A DNA stretch of 64,000 bases from Pyrinomonadaceae bacterium MAG19_C2-C3 (GCA_024330265.1 JANDLT010000016.1:1-64000), one strand, 5' to 3'; counted from the stretch's first letter, positions 47,579 through 57,253 are shown. The notes: generated by a model from the sequence alone, not told the origin. A program made the numbers and translations.

Positions 47579-48946
47579 ATGAATACACAGCCTGCGCGCG
47601 GGATGCGCGATATTTTACCGATGGATGCGAGGCGGCGCGGCTATGTCGTTTCGATTATCAAGGATGTTTATGAGCGTTACGGGTTCGAGCCTCTGGAGAC
47701 TCCGGCGATTGAAAACATAGAGACGCTGACGGGCAAGTACGGCGAAGAAGCGGGCGGGTTGGTGTTTAAGATTCTCAAGCGCGGGGCGGAAGGCAAAGCG
47801 TCGGGCGTCGCTGATTTGGCGTTGCGTTACGATTTAACCGTGCCGCTGGCGCGCGTCGTCGCGGAGTATAAAGACAGGTTGCCGAAGTTTTTCAAACGCT
47901 TTCAGATTCAACCCGTGTATCGCGCGGAGCGTCCGGGACGCGGCAGGTTCAGGGAATTTTATCAATGCGATGTTGACGCGATAGGTTCGACTTCGCCGCT
48001 TGTGGAAGCAGAGATTCTAACGGCGGCGTGCGAGTGTTATGCGCGGTTGGGATTTAAGGATTTCTTTATCAAGTTGAATCATCGCGGCGTGTTGATGGCG
48101 TTGCTTGATGCGGCAAAGGTCGCAAGCGAATTGCACTCCGACGCTTTGACCGCGATTGATAAGCTCGACAAAATCGGGCGCGAAGGCGTGATGAGTGAGA
48201 TGAGCGGGCGCGGAATTAAGGATGAATCGGCGAGGCGATTGTTGGAGTTGCTCGATGCTTTGGCTCATACCGGAAGCGAAGATGTCAAGAGTTTTAATCG
48301 CATCGCGCTTGAGCGATTGGTTGAATTTATTGGCGACAATGACGCGGGGGCGCAAGGCGTTGAGAACCTGCGCCGCATACTTGAACTTTGCGAAAGCGCG
48401 GGCATTGGCGAACGAATTAAGGTTGATGCGAGTTTAGCGCGCGGGCTTTCGTACTATACGGGAGCGATTATGGAAGCCTCTGTGCCTGACTTGACTTCGA
48501 GTATCGGCGGCGGCGGGCGATACGATAATCTGATTGGCATGTTCAGCAAAGAACAGATTCCGGCGTGCGGATTCTCAATCGGGTTGGAGCGCATTCTCCT
48601 TGTGATGACGGAGCGCGAAATGTTTCCGGCGGAAGTCGAGAGAGGGTCAAGCGCGCAAGTCATGGTTGCGATTTGGAACGATGAGAGCGCGGGAGAATCT
48701 TTAAGGTTGGCGAGTGAGTTGAGAAATGAAGGGTTGCGCGTCGAGGTTTATCCGAATGCTGATAAGCTTGGAAAGCAGTTCAAGTATGCGGCGTCGCGCG
48801 AGGTGAATTTTGTGGTTGTAATTGGTGACGAAGAACGCGCAACGGGCGAAGTGGCGGTTAAGGATTTGCGCGTCGGTGAGCAGATAAGAGTTAAGCGAGA
48901 AAGCGTGGCGGAAGAAATCAAAACTCGATTGCGAAACGTGGGTTGA
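47579..48946 (+). CDS. hisS: histidyl-tRNA synthetase
   Basis: This 455-residue class II enzyme charges tRNA-His. It begins with the typical PARGMRDILP, has motif 2 YRAERPGRGRFREFYQCD, the histidine-specific ARGLSYYTGAIMEA and GGGGRYDNLIG, and an anticodon-binding C-terminal domain. ATG 47579 is used because the in-frame extension upstream is the palindromic repeat. The downstream Uma2 gene follows after 29 bases. Confidence 0.93.
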   Translation: MNTQPARGMRDILPMDARRRGYVVSIIKDVYERYGFEPLETPAIENIETLTGKYGEEAGGLVFKILKRGAEGKASGVADLALRYDLTVPLARVVAEYKDRLPKFFKRFQIQPVYRAERPGRGRFREFYQCDVDAIGSTSPLVEAEILTAACECYARLGFKDFFIKLNHRGVLMALLDAAKVASELHSDALTAIDKLDKIGREGVMSEMSGRGIKDESARRLLELLDALAHTGSEDVKSFNRIALERLVEFIGDNDAGAQGVENLRRILELCESAGIGERIKVDASLARGLSYYTGAIMEASVPDLTSSIGGGGRYDNLIGMFSKEQIPACGFSIGLERILLVMTEREMFPAEVERGSSAQVMVAIWNDESAGESLRLASELRNEGLRVEVYPNADKLGKQFKYAASREVNFVVVIGDEERATGEVAVKDLRVGEQIRVKRESVAEEIKTRLRNVG

Positions 48947-48975
48947 GAAGCAATCGAAAAGGACGGTGAATAATC

Positions 48976-49608
48976 ATGGTAGCGAATCTCGAACATGGAT
49001 ACACGTTGGAAGAATACTTGGAGATTGACCGCCAATCGGAAGCGCGGCTTGAGTTTTGGAACGGCGAGATTTTCGATATGAGCGGCGTCAGCGAAGAACA
49101 TGCGGCAATTGAAATAAATATTACCGGATGTTTAGTCGCGCGGTTAGGTGATAAGAGATGCCGGTTGTTTCCGGCGAATATGCGAATCAAAGTTCCGAGT
49201 GCGCCGCCGTATCGTTACGGCGATTTATCGGCTCTGTGTGGTGAAGCGGTGTTCGAGAAAATCGGCGGCGTGGATGTGCTGATGAATCCGTCTCTGATTA
49301 TTGAAGTCCTCTCCAATTCAACGGAGAAGTATGACCGCGATGTGAAGTTCAAGCAGTATCAATCAATCGCATCGTTTCGTGAATACTTACTGGTCAGGCA
49401 AGACCGTCCGTTCGTCACGCAGATTGTCAAAAGCCGTGACCGCGACGAATGGATTTATCAAAGCTTCGACGAATTAACCGACACTATCAAACTCGAATCC
49501 GTTGGTTGCGAAGTGTCGTGTGCCGAGATTTACCGCAACGTCGAGTTTGAGGATGAAGACAAGCAGAACGCGAAGAACAATTATCGAAACGGGATTGATG
49601 ATGAGTAG
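48976..49608 (+). CDS. Uma2-family protein (DUF820)
   Basis: This 210-residue protein belongs to the Uma2 family of restriction-endonuclease-like folds: YTLEEYLEID, RLEFWNGEIFDMSG, YRYGDLSALCG, the likely metal-binding Asp/Glu (IIEVLSNSTEKYDRDVKFKQY) and a C-terminal strand. Uma2 proteins are common in multicopy sets in some phyla; their function is unproven. The stop overlaps the start of aspS by eleven bases. Confidence 0.88.
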   Translation: MVANLEHGYTLEEYLEIDRQSEARLEFWNGEIFDMSGVSEEHAAIEINITGCLVARLGDKRCRLFPANMRIKVPSAPPYRYGDLSALCGEAVFEKIGGVDVLMNPSLIIEVLSNSTEKYDRDVKFKQYQSIASFREYLLVRQDRPFVTQIVKSRDRDEWIYQSFDELTDTIKLESVGCEVSCAEIYRNVEFEDEDKQNAKNNYRNGIDDE

Positions 49609-51448
49609 TGAAGTGAAAAACGGTGAAGCGAAACAGAGCGTGGTGTTAGACCACTTGGGCGATCGTGAGCGCACGCATAGTTGCGGCGAATTACGTCGTG
49701 AACATGTCGGGCAGCAAGTCGTGTTGATGGGTTGGGTGGCACGGCGCAGGGATTTGGGTTTTGTGACGTTCATAGATTTGCGTGACCGCGACGGTGTGAC
49801 GCAGATTGTGTGCGATGCGGAGCGAAACCCGGAAGCCCATGCGCGTTTGAAAGACGTGCGCGGCGAGTTTGTGTTGTGCGTTGTCGGTACGGTTCGCGGG
49901 CGCGATGAGAAGCAGAAGAACGCGAAACTGGCGACGGGCGATACAGAAGTTCTGGCAAGCGAAGTTCTGATTTTGAATGATGCCAGAACGCCGCCGTTTC
50001 AGATTGAGCCGACTTCTGAAAAGGACTTGGCGAGCGAAGATTTGCGCTTGAAGTATCGTTATCTCGATTTGCGTCGTCCGCAGTTGCAAAGCAATTTAAG
50101 GCTTCGTCACAGGGTGGTGCGCGAGATTCGCGCGTACATGGACGCCGAAGGGTTCACGGAAATCGAGACGCCGATTTTAATCAAATCAACGCCGGAAGGG
50201 GCGCGCGATTACATCGTTCCGTCGCGCACGTTTCCCGGCAAGTTTTACGCTCTGCCGCAATCGCCGCAGTTGTTCAAACAACTTTGCATGATTGCGGGTC
50301 TGGATAAGTATTATCAAATCGCACGATGTTTTCGTGACGAGGATTTGCGCGCCGACCGCCAACCGGAGTTCACGCAGTTAGATGTTGAGATAAGTTTTGC
50401 GACGTTGGAACAAATCTATGCGTTGATTGAAGGATTGTTCCAGCGTGTGTTCCGGCTGGTTGATGTTGAACTCGAAACGCCGTTCCTTAGATTGCCTTAC
50501 GCGGAAGCGATGCGGCGTTTCGGTTCGGATAAACCGGACATGCGCTTCGGTATGGAGTTGCAGGATTTGTCAGGTGAGTTGAAAGAGACGGATTTCACAC
50601 CGTTCAAGTCGGCATTGGAGAACAAGGGCGCGGTCAAAGCGATTGTGCTTTCGGGCGGGGCGAACACGTCACGCAAAACGATTGATGAACTGAGCGAGTT
50701 TGTGAAGCGGTACGGGGCGAACGGTCTGGCGTGGATAAAGTACGGCGATGAAGTCACGTCGAGTTTGTTGAAAGCTTTGGGCGTGGAAGCGATTGAAAGA
50801 ATTGGGCGCGTGGCGAAAGCGGATAAGAACGATTTGGTTTTAATCGTCGCGGGGAAAATTAAAACGGTTCACGCGGCTTTGGGTGCGTTGCGTTTGGAAG
50901 TCGCAAGGCGCGAGCGGTTGATTCCCGAAAACACTTTCGCACCGTTATGGGTGACGGAGTTTCCGATGTTTGAATGGAACGAAGAGACGAACAACTTCGA
51001 CGCGATGCACCACCCGTTCACGTCGCCGCTTGATGAAGATTTGCCGTTGTTGGAGAAGGCAATCGAAGGCGGCGAGAAAGAGTTGTTGGGCAAATTAAGA
51101 GCGAAGGCTTATGACCCTGTGATTAACGGTGTGGAGCTTGCGAGCGGTTCGATTCGTATTCACCGGCGCGATATTCAAGCGTTGATTTTCAAGGCTTTGG
51201 GCATGTCACAGGAAGAAGCGCGGGCGCGTTTCGGGTTCTTTCTTGACGCGCTTGAGTACGGCACGCCGCCGCACGGCGGCATCGCGCCGGGCATTGACCG
51301 TTTGATTATGGTGCTGGCGGGGACGGACAACATACGCGACGTTATCGCGTTTCCGAAGACGGCGAGCGCGGCGGATTTGATGATTGAATCGCCGGGCGAA
51401 GTTGACGCGCGGGCTTTGCGGGAATTGAAGATTAGGGTTGAAGGCTGA
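49598..51448 (+). CDS. aspS: aspartyl-tRNA synthetase
   Basis: This 616-residue class II enzyme charges tRNA-Asp. It has an N-terminal OB-fold (VLMGWVARRRDLGFVTFIDLRDR), motif 2 FRDEDLRADRQPEFTQLDVE, a bacterial-type GAD insertion domain in the middle and the final motif GIAPGIDRLIMVLAG. The start at ATG 49598 or 49601 lies inside the Uma2 gene. It may be a non-discriminating type; that cannot be judged here. It overlaps the M67 gene by one base. Confidence 0.94.
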   Translation: MMSSEVKNGEAKQSVVLDHLGDRERTHSCGELRREHVGQQVVLMGWVARRRDLGFVTFIDLRDRDGVTQIVCDAERNPEAHARLKDVRGEFVLCVVGTVRGRDEKQKNAKLATGDTEVLASEVLILNDARTPPFQIEPTSEKDLASEDLRLKYRYLDLRRPQLQSNLRLRHRVVREIRAYMDAEGFTEIETPILIKSTPEGARDYIVPSRTFPGKFYALPQSPQLFKQLCMIAGLDKYYQIARCFRDEDLRADRQPEFTQLDVEISFATLEQIYALIEGLFQRVFRLVDVELETPFLRLPYAEAMRRFGSDKPDMRFGMELQDLSGELKETDFTPFKSALENKGAVKAIVLSGGANTSRKTIDELSEFVKRYGANGLAWIKYGDEVTSSLLKALGVEAIERIGRVAKADKNDLVLIVAGKIKTVHAALGALRLEVARRERLIPENTFAPLWVTEFPMFEWNEETNNFDAMHHPFTSPLDEDLPLLEKAIEGGEKELLGKLRAKAYDPVINGVELASGSIRIHRRDIQALIFKALGMSQEEARARFGFFLDALEYGTPPHGGIAPGIDRLIMVLAGTDNIRDVIAFPKTASAADLMIESPGEVDARALRELKIRVEG

Positions 51449-51912
51449 TGAGTTTAAGTGAACCGCAGAGACGCGGAGAGCGCGAAGGAAGCGCAGAGAG
51501 TTTTGCATTAACTCAAGCGCAGATGGATGAGATGGTGCGTCATGCGCGTGAGGCTGTGCCGCATGAATGTTGCGGGGTTGTCGGTGGTTTTGGAAACAGG
51601 GCAGACACGATTTACATGACGGGCAATGTCGCGGCGCATCCGGCGACGACTTACGAAGCCGCGCCGGAAGATTTGTTTGCCGCGCAAAGAGCGATGCGTG
51701 CGCGCGGGGAAGAGTTGATTGCGATTTATCATTCGCACCCGCAAGCCGCCGATGCCGTGCCGTCAGGGACGGATGTTAGGTTGGCATTCTACCCGCACGC
51801 GGTCTATATCATCATCGCCGTCAAAGCCGGCGGTGATACGTGTGTGCGTGGCTTTCGTCTTTACGCGGACACGGGGAGGTGGGAAAGCGTGTCGCTTCAC
51901 GTCGTCGAATGA
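51448..51912 (+). CDS. M67-family (JAMM) metallopeptidase
   Basis: This 154-residue JAMM-domain protein has Glu40 (HECCG) and the zinc motif HSHP...SGTD (His95, His97, Ser106, Asp109). Bacterial relatives cleave ubiquitin-like or sulfur-carrier proteins such as MoaD/ThiS, or act in cysteine synthesis. The first 25 residues are encoded by a GC-rich repeat (cgcagagacgcggagagcgc type, about 51460-51500), so translation may start at Met26 (51523). It overlaps aspS. Confidence 0.88.
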   Translation: MSLSEPQRRGEREGSAESFALTQAQMDEMVRHAREAVPHECCGVVGGFGNRADTIYMTGNVAAHPATTYEAAPEDLFAAQRAMRARGEELIAIYHSHPQAADAVPSGTDVRLAFYPHAVYIIIAVKAGGDTCVRGFRLYADTGRWESVSLHVVE

Positions 51913-51995
51913 ATGCGGCGGGCAATATGATAGTGTTAAGTCGAAACGAGACGATGATTGAAACGAGACGCGGGCGGAAAACGTAAAAGAAAACT

Positions 51996-52688
51996 ATGAG
52001 CGAGAAGCGAAGCAAGTACGACACAGACCCTTTAGACCCGGATTTTGTGCGCGGCACGGAACACATCGGCGGCGCGACGACGCATCTTGAAACAGCCGCC
52101 GGAGAACAGCCGCGTTCATTTCCTTACGCCGACGCGCCGACACAGCGTTATGCGAACGCGACTCCGCAGGGCGGCGCGCCGGAATTTAGAACCACGACAC
52201 AGCCGCCACCGTCATCCGCCAGCAATCCGTATCAAGATTCTTTCAACACAGTGCCGTCATCTTTACCGACTATGAATCCACAAGCACCACACACGCGCAC
52301 CGTCAGCGGCACAGGCTTACCGGAGAACGCCTTAATAACGGCGGTCTATGCGCCGCTCTTTATCGGCGTCATTCCGGCACTCGCGGAACTGTTGCTCGTC
52401 CCGCGCACGGAGCATCGCGTCCGGTTTCACGCCGCGCAAGCCCTCGCGCTTCACATCGGTATTTTCGCTTTAGGTTTCTTACTGCGCTTCGTCGGCGGGC
52501 TGGCATCGTTCGCGCTCGGCGGCTTCGGTTCGTTCCTGTCGGGCTTGACTACGATTCTGCTTGCCGTCGGTTCATTCATCTTTTTAGTCATGCTGATGAC
52601 GCGCGCGTGGAACGGCACGATTGCGCCGATTGAACTTTTGACGGCGGCGGCGCGGTGGCTCAATCAAAAAATCGAACCGCAACGATAA
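51996..52688 (+). CDS. membrane protein with a DUF4870/Tic20-like domain
   Basis: This 230-residue protein has a Pro/Thr/Ser/Gln-rich N-terminal tail (about 1-100), probably disordered and cytoplasmic, then a DUF4870-like domain with three predicted membrane segments (about 115-135, 145-165 and 185-210). The pattern HRVRFHAAQALALHIGI is typical of the family. No molecular function is established. It stands behind an 83-base gap after the M67 gene. Confidence 0.8.
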   Translation: MSEKRSKYDTDPLDPDFVRGTEHIGGATTHLETAAGEQPRSFPYADAPTQRYANATPQGGAPEFRTTTQPPPSSASNPYQDSFNTVPSSLPTMNPQAPHTRTVSGTGLPENALITAVYAPLFIGVIPALAELLLVPRTEHRVRFHAAQALALHIGIFALGFLLRFVGGLASFALGGFGSFLSGLTTILLAVGSFIFLVMLMTRAWNGTIAPIELLTAAARWLNQKIEPQR

Positions 52689-52733
52689 ACGCTTTGACGT
52701 TACAAACTCACCTTGCGCGGCGGGTAAAGTTTT

Positions 52734-52893
52734 GCGGCTGTGCCGCCTGATGTGCGGTGGGGCTTCGCCTCACCGCTAATGATTTCTCAAGTATCTTCGA
52801 GGCTACGCCTCCGAACGGGCGGCATAGCCGCAACATTTATTTCACACAGGACGGAAAGGCACAGCCTTTCCGCACATCAGGCGGCACAGCCGC
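52734..52893. repeat. nested palindromic repeat with 24-bp perfect outer arms
   Basis: GCGGCTGTGCCGCCTGATGT and the next four bases (52734-52757) are mirrored exactly at 52870-52893. Inside are smaller hairpins (GTGGGGCTTCGCCTCAC, GAGGCTACGCCTC, GGAAAGGCACAGCCTTTCC). There is no gene; it is a REP-like element after the DUF4870 gene. Confidence 0.85.
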
Positions 52894-52961
52894 TTCGTTG
52901 TGTAAGGTGGGTTATAAAGTTCACTTGAAAGAAGTGACGATTTGGTAAAGCGTAAGAAAGC

Positions 52962-53043
52962 TTTGTCCACGAAACACACGAAACAACACGAAACATAAAA
53001 ATCTTTTGCCGGTGATTCGCACTTCGTGTTGCTTCGTGGATGA
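52962..53043. repeat. CACGAAA palindrome, copy 1
   Basis: The left arm 52962-52993 (TTTGTCCACGAAACACACGA and onward) is mirrored imperfectly by the right arm at 53020-53043 (CACTTCGTGTTGCTTCGTGG). Copies 2 and 3 lie at 58231-58311 and 63574-63674. Confidence 0.75.
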
Positions 53044-53059
53044 CTCTCTAAAATCAGGC

Positions 53060-55447
53060 GTGAATATCTCACCAAAACAGGATGCGCGATGCTGCACGGT
53101 GACGGTGTGCATCGTGATGTGTGCCGTCATGGTGGCAAATCTCGGCGGCGATGTCGCGGTCGCGCAGAGGCGTGGTGGTGCGGCGCGTTCGCGTGCGGTG
53201 CGTAAAGCAGCACCCGCGCGCCCTTCTCCGGTAATCAAGGCAGAAGCGCGCTTTGTCACCCTTAAAAATGATTACCTGCGCGGCGATGCCGATTTTCATC
53301 CCACCGCGTGGATGACGTTTGACGCCGGTAAAACAGGCGGGATGCGCGGGCTTGAAACCCGAAGCGCGGCGACAATCGCGGATGAAGTTCGTCGTTTGCA
53401 ATCCGCGTTATCGAACATCAATGCTTTGCGGCGCACCGCCGGAAACAATTTATCCGGTGAATCACGCGACACGCTTGCGGAGATTGAAGCCCACGCGCGC
53501 CGCGAACTGTTCGCCCTCGAAGACGCTCATGTGTGGCGACGCGACCCGACGCTTTACACTTCGCTTATAGGGCGACACGTTGATGCGTTGTTCGGAGATG
53601 CGGGACTTGATGCGCGCCAACGCTACGATTTGTTTCTGCGATTCAGTGATGACTTGGAGCGTTTGCTTGATGAATCCCGCGCGAACTTGACAAGCGTTTC
53701 TCCTCCGGCGGCGGAAGCCGGAGCGGAAGATGCGCGTGGGTGCGTCACATATTTTCGTCAAGTAGTGCCGCAGTTGTTTGAGCGTGCGGAAGGCGTGCGC
53801 CTTCTTCCCGCCGCCGCGCGTGCCGGATTTGCCGATGCGAACAACGCGGTCGTCGCCCGGCTGGAAGCTTATCGCGCGTGGCTTGAGCGTGAATTGATAC
53901 CGCGTTCCACCGCCGTCCCGCCCGCTTTGAACATCAAGAATTACAACCGCAAATTGACGCTCGAACTGGGACGCGAAACGGACGCGCGTGTCGTTCGACG
54001 CGAAGCGGAAATGGAACTGCGGCAGGTGCAAAGCGAGATACGCAACCTCGCGGAACAGATTGCACCGGGTCGCGGCATGGCGGCGGCAATCGCCGTCGTC
54101 CGGCGCGAACGTCCGGCGGCGGCGGGCTTGGTCGGCGAAGCCCGCGTTGAATTCGACCGCCTCGCGGCTTTTTTACAAACGCAAAACCTGTTCGATGCCG
54201 CGCGTGTCCTTTCAAACTTCACCGTCGCGGAAACGCCGTCTTACGCCCGCGCGCTTGAAACCGCGACGCTCGAAGGCAATCGCTTTTACATCACACCGCC
54301 GCCCGATACCGATTCCAATTCCAACTTCGACGCCGCGAGTGAGCGCGAATATCTTTCCACACTCAACCGTTACACGTTGCCGTTTTTGCTTATGAAGCAT
54401 CACGTCGCTCCCCGTTATACCGGGCTTGCGGCGGACGCTTCCGGTACGCGATTGCCGTCGTCATTCGTCTCTGAATTTTTCAATCGCGCATGGGGAGAAT
54501 ACGCGGCGCGCGTGCTTATTGAGCGCGGTTTCGGCGGCGGCAATCCGAAGTTTCGCTTCGCCGCTTTGCACCTTCGCCAACTCGCTTTGAGCCGCCTGAT
54601 TGCCGACGTGCGCGTGAACACCGAAGGCATGAGCGAAGCGGAAGCCGTTAATTTCATCGGGCGCGAAGCCGGTGTGCCGTCAAGCGTCGCGCGGCGCGAA
54701 GTGCGTTGGATGTGGCTTCATCCGACGCTCGCGGTTGCCGATACGACGGGCGCAAATCTCATCGGGCGTTTGTTTGTGACATCCACCGAAAACGACGACT
54801 TCGAGTCAATCGCCCGCCGGTTAATGCTCAATGCAATCCTGCCGCTTGAAATGGCGGTCAAGCGCGCGGCGAATCCTCTCTCCGCGACGGGAAGCGATGC
54901 CGCGAATCTTTCGCGTGTTTCACCCGCCGCGCAAGCAAACGAAGCCGATTTGATGAAGGTTGATTTCACCGTTATCGCCACCGGAACGATGAGCAACTAT
55001 GAAGGCGGACGTGTCATTGAATTTGTCTCCAACGAACAGGCTTGGCGGCAGACGTGGCTTCAAACACTCGGCGCGAATGTGAATGCATCCGTGCCGGACA
55101 TTAACTTTGCGACGCGCTCCGTCATCGTCGTGCGACAGGGCGCACGTCCTTCCGCCGGATACAGTATTTCCGTGCGCGCCGTCACGCGCGATGAGCGCGG
55201 CTTGCGCGTCGCGGTTGACGAACAAACGCCCGCCCGTGATGGCTTCACCGCGCAAGTCATCACCTCGCCGTTTGTCGTCATCGCCGTGCCGCGCGTGAGC
55301 GGCGTCGAAGCCGTGCGCTTTGACACACCGGAAACGAAACCAAACCGCATCAACACCGCGCCCGAACGAGTCTCGCCCACGCCTTCTTCTTCGCGCCCAC
55401 CCGTTCACCGCCGCACATCGCCGCGCCGTCGTGCATCACGCCCTTGA
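53060..55447 (+). CDS. secreted DUF885-like protein with C-terminal PrcB-type domain
   Basis: This protein of about 795 residues has a signal-like N-terminus, then a region resembling DUF885 (M32-like metallopeptidases), and a final domain (about 650-760) with PrcB-like features (EAWRQTWLQTLGAN..., IVVRQGARPSAGYSISV, VVIAVPR). Where active DUF885 proteins carry HEAYPGHHLQ, this one reads LLMKHHVAPRYTG, so the zinc site appears lost. The GTG at 53060 is chosen because the open frame further upstream lies in the CACGAAA repeat. A pseudoenzyme or regulatory role is possible. Confidence 0.65.
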   Translation: MNISPKQDARCCTVTVCIVMCAVMVANLGGDVAVAQRRGGAARSRAVRKAAPARPSPVIKAEARFVTLKNDYLRGDADFHPTAWMTFDAGKTGGMRGLETRSAATIADEVRRLQSALSNINALRRTAGNNLSGESRDTLAEIEAHARRELFALEDAHVWRRDPTLYTSLIGRHVDALFGDAGLDARQRYDLFLRFSDDLERLLDESRANLTSVSPPAAEAGAEDARGCVTYFRQVVPQLFERAEGVRLLPAAARAGFADANNAVVARLEAYRAWLERELIPRSTAVPPALNIKNYNRKLTLELGRETDARVVRREAEMELRQVQSEIRNLAEQIAPGRGMAAAIAVVRRERPAAAGLVGEARVEFDRLAAFLQTQNLFDAARVLSNFTVAETPSYARALETATLEGNRFYITPPPDTDSNSNFDAASEREYLSTLNRYTLPFLLMKHHVAPRYTGLAADASGTRLPSSFVSEFFNRAWGEYAARVLIERGFGGGNPKFRFAALHLRQLALSRLIADVRVNTEGMSEAEAVNFIGREAGVPSSVARREVRWMWLHPTLAVADTTGANLIGRLFVTSTENDDFESIARRLMLNAILPLEMAVKRAANPLSATGSDAANLSRVSPAAQANEADLMKVDFTVIATGTMSNYEGGRVIEFVSNEQAWRQTWLQTLGANVNASVPDINFATRSVIVVRQGARPSAGYSISVRAVTRDERGLRVAVDEQTPARDGFTAQVITSPFVVIAVPRVSGVEAVRFDTPETKPNRINTAPERVSPTPSSSRPPVHRRTSPRRRASRP

Positions 55448-55525
55448 AACTTCATCGTAACTTCATCGCCACTGTCTCCCAGTGACTTGCAATTCGGTCT
55501 GACATATCGCTTGGCTTATAAGTCT

Positions 55526-55542
55526 TGGCACGCTCGTTGCTC
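55526..55542 (+). promoter_or_regulatory. sigma-54 promoter upstream of the M48 gene
   Basis: TTGGCACGCTCGTTGCT matches the -24/-12 consensus (TGGCAC, spacer, TTGCT), with GG at 55528-55529 and GC at 55540-55541 exactly ten bases apart. Transcription would start near 55554, about 250 bases before the ATG at 55803. No enhancer site was sought by hand. Confidence 0.6.
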
Positions 55543-55802
55543 TTTGTGCTTACGACAAGCGGCGCACACGGCGAATGTCAAACTTCGTGGTTGCGTCCTA
55601 GATTTAAGAAACATTGATAATTATTGAGTTAAAGGCAGTTTAAGCCTTCGTGAAAGCATTCCTTAACACTTCGCTTGAGAGGATGTTTTATACACTAAAT
55701 AAAGTTCGAGACGGACGAAAAGGTAACATGCTTATCTTCACAAAATCGCCCGTGATGTTCGTGTACGGCATTAACAACAAGCCTATATTGATGGAGGAAA
55801 AA

Positions 55803-57227
55803 ATGAGTTCAAACAAATTTTCTGTGAGTCGCATAATCCCCGCGATTGCGCTGGCATTCATGCTGGCGGCGGGCGCGCCGCTCGCTCTAGTCGCGCAAAC
55901 CCGCGTCGAAGCTCCGCGCAATAAGTACAGCGTGCAGGACGACGTGCAAGCCGGACGCCAAGCCGCGCAACAAGTCGAACAACAATTACCGCTCGTGCGC
56001 GACCAGTATGTTCAGTCGTACATCGAGCGCGTTGGCGACCGTCTGGTAGCCGCGATTCCAAATGAATTTCGACGACCCGAATTTCAATACTCGTTCAAAG
56101 TCGTGGACGCACGCGACATCAACGCCTTCGCTCTGCCCGCCGGTTTTACTTACGTCAATCGCGGCTTGATTGACGCGGCGCGTAATGAAGGCGAACTCGC
56201 GGGCGTAATGGCGCACGAGATTGCACACGTCGCCTTGCGCCACGCGACGGCACAGGCGACCGAAACGCAGAAGTATCAAATCGGCTCGGTACTCGGACAA
56301 ATCGCGGGTGCGGTCATCGGTGGCGGCTTAGGTCAAATCATCGGTGCGGGCAGCCAAATCGGTTTCGGTGCGGGCGCGCTCAAATACAGTCGCGGCTATG
56401 AAACGCAAGCCGATATTTTAGGGGCGCAAATCATGGCGCGTGCCGGATACGACCCGCGCGATCTGGCGAACATGTTCCGCACGATTGAACGCGCAGGAGG
56501 CGGAAGCGGCGGACCTGAGTTTTTAAGCAGCCACCCGAATCCGGGCAACCGTTATGAGCGCATCAATCAGGAAGCCGCGCTCTTGCGCGTCAGCCCGAAC
56601 AGCGGCACGCAGAACACCGCCGACTTCCGCAACGTCCAAGCACGCTTGCGCGGTCAACCGCGCGCCCGTTCAGGCGCGGAAATCGCGCAGGGCGGTGGAT
56701 ATGGTAACAATCGTTACCCGACAAATTCCGGCAGCGTCGGACGCGCGCAAGCACCTTCACCGCGTCTTCGGACGTTTAACGGCGGGTACTTCAGCGTCTC
56801 CGTTCCCGAAAACTTTCGTCAGGGCGGCGGTCAAGAATCGGTCGTGTTTGTTCCCGAAGGCGGATACTCCGAAGTGCAAGGACAAAGCAACTTCACGCAC
56901 GGCGTAATGGTTGGAGTCGAACGCACCAACGCGCGTAACCTGCGCGCGGCTTCAAATCAATACATCAGCCAACTCTTGCAAGGCAATCAGTATTTGCGTC
57001 AACAGGGCGGATACCAGCGAGGCACACTCGGCGGACGCGCCGGTCTTGCGACCAACCTTGTCGGACGTTCGCCCGTCACGGGTGCGAACGAGTTTGTCAC
57101 CGTCTATACGACGCAACTGCGAAGCGGCGAATTGTTCTACTTCATCACCATCGCTCCGCAAAACGATTACCGCTCATTCTCCGGCGCGTTCGACCGGATG
57201 CGTAGCAGCCTTCAGCTTGGGGCGTAA
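55803..57227 (+). CDS. M48-family zinc metalloprotease, secreted
   Basis: This 474-residue protein has a signal peptide ending in AAGAP...ALVAQ. HEIAH (His138-His142) and Glu200 in YETQAD form the zinc site of the M48 family, which includes BepA-type outer-membrane quality control proteases. The C-terminal part (about 310-470) is Gly/Gln/Asn-rich and then beta-patterned; its role is unknown. ATG 55803 has GGAGG at the right distance. A sigma-54 site and a long leader lie upstream, and the gene ends at a strong terminator (57254-57289). Confidence 0.88.
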   Translation: MSSNKFSVSRIIPAIALAFMLAAGAPLALVAQTRVEAPRNKYSVQDDVQAGRQAAQQVEQQLPLVRDQYVQSYIERVGDRLVAAIPNEFRRPEFQYSFKVVDARDINAFALPAGFTYVNRGLIDAARNEGELAGVMAHEIAHVALRHATAQATETQKYQIGSVLGQIAGAVIGGGLGQIIGAGSQIGFGAGALKYSRGYETQADILGAQIMARAGYDPRDLANMFRTIERAGGGSGGPEFLSSHPNPGNRYERINQEAALLRVSPNSGTQNTADFRNVQARLRGQPRARSGAEIAQGGGYGNNRYPTNSGSVGRAQAPSPRLRTFNGGYFSVSVPENFRQGGGQESVVFVPEGGYSEVQGQSNFTHGVMVGVERTNARNLRAASNQYISQLLQGNQYLRQQGGYQRGTLGGRAGLATNLVGRSPVTGANEFVTVYTTQLRSGELFYFITIAPQNDYRSFSGAFDRMRSSLQLGA

Positions 57228-57253
57228 GCCGAAAAGCATTTTCATTAAAACAA

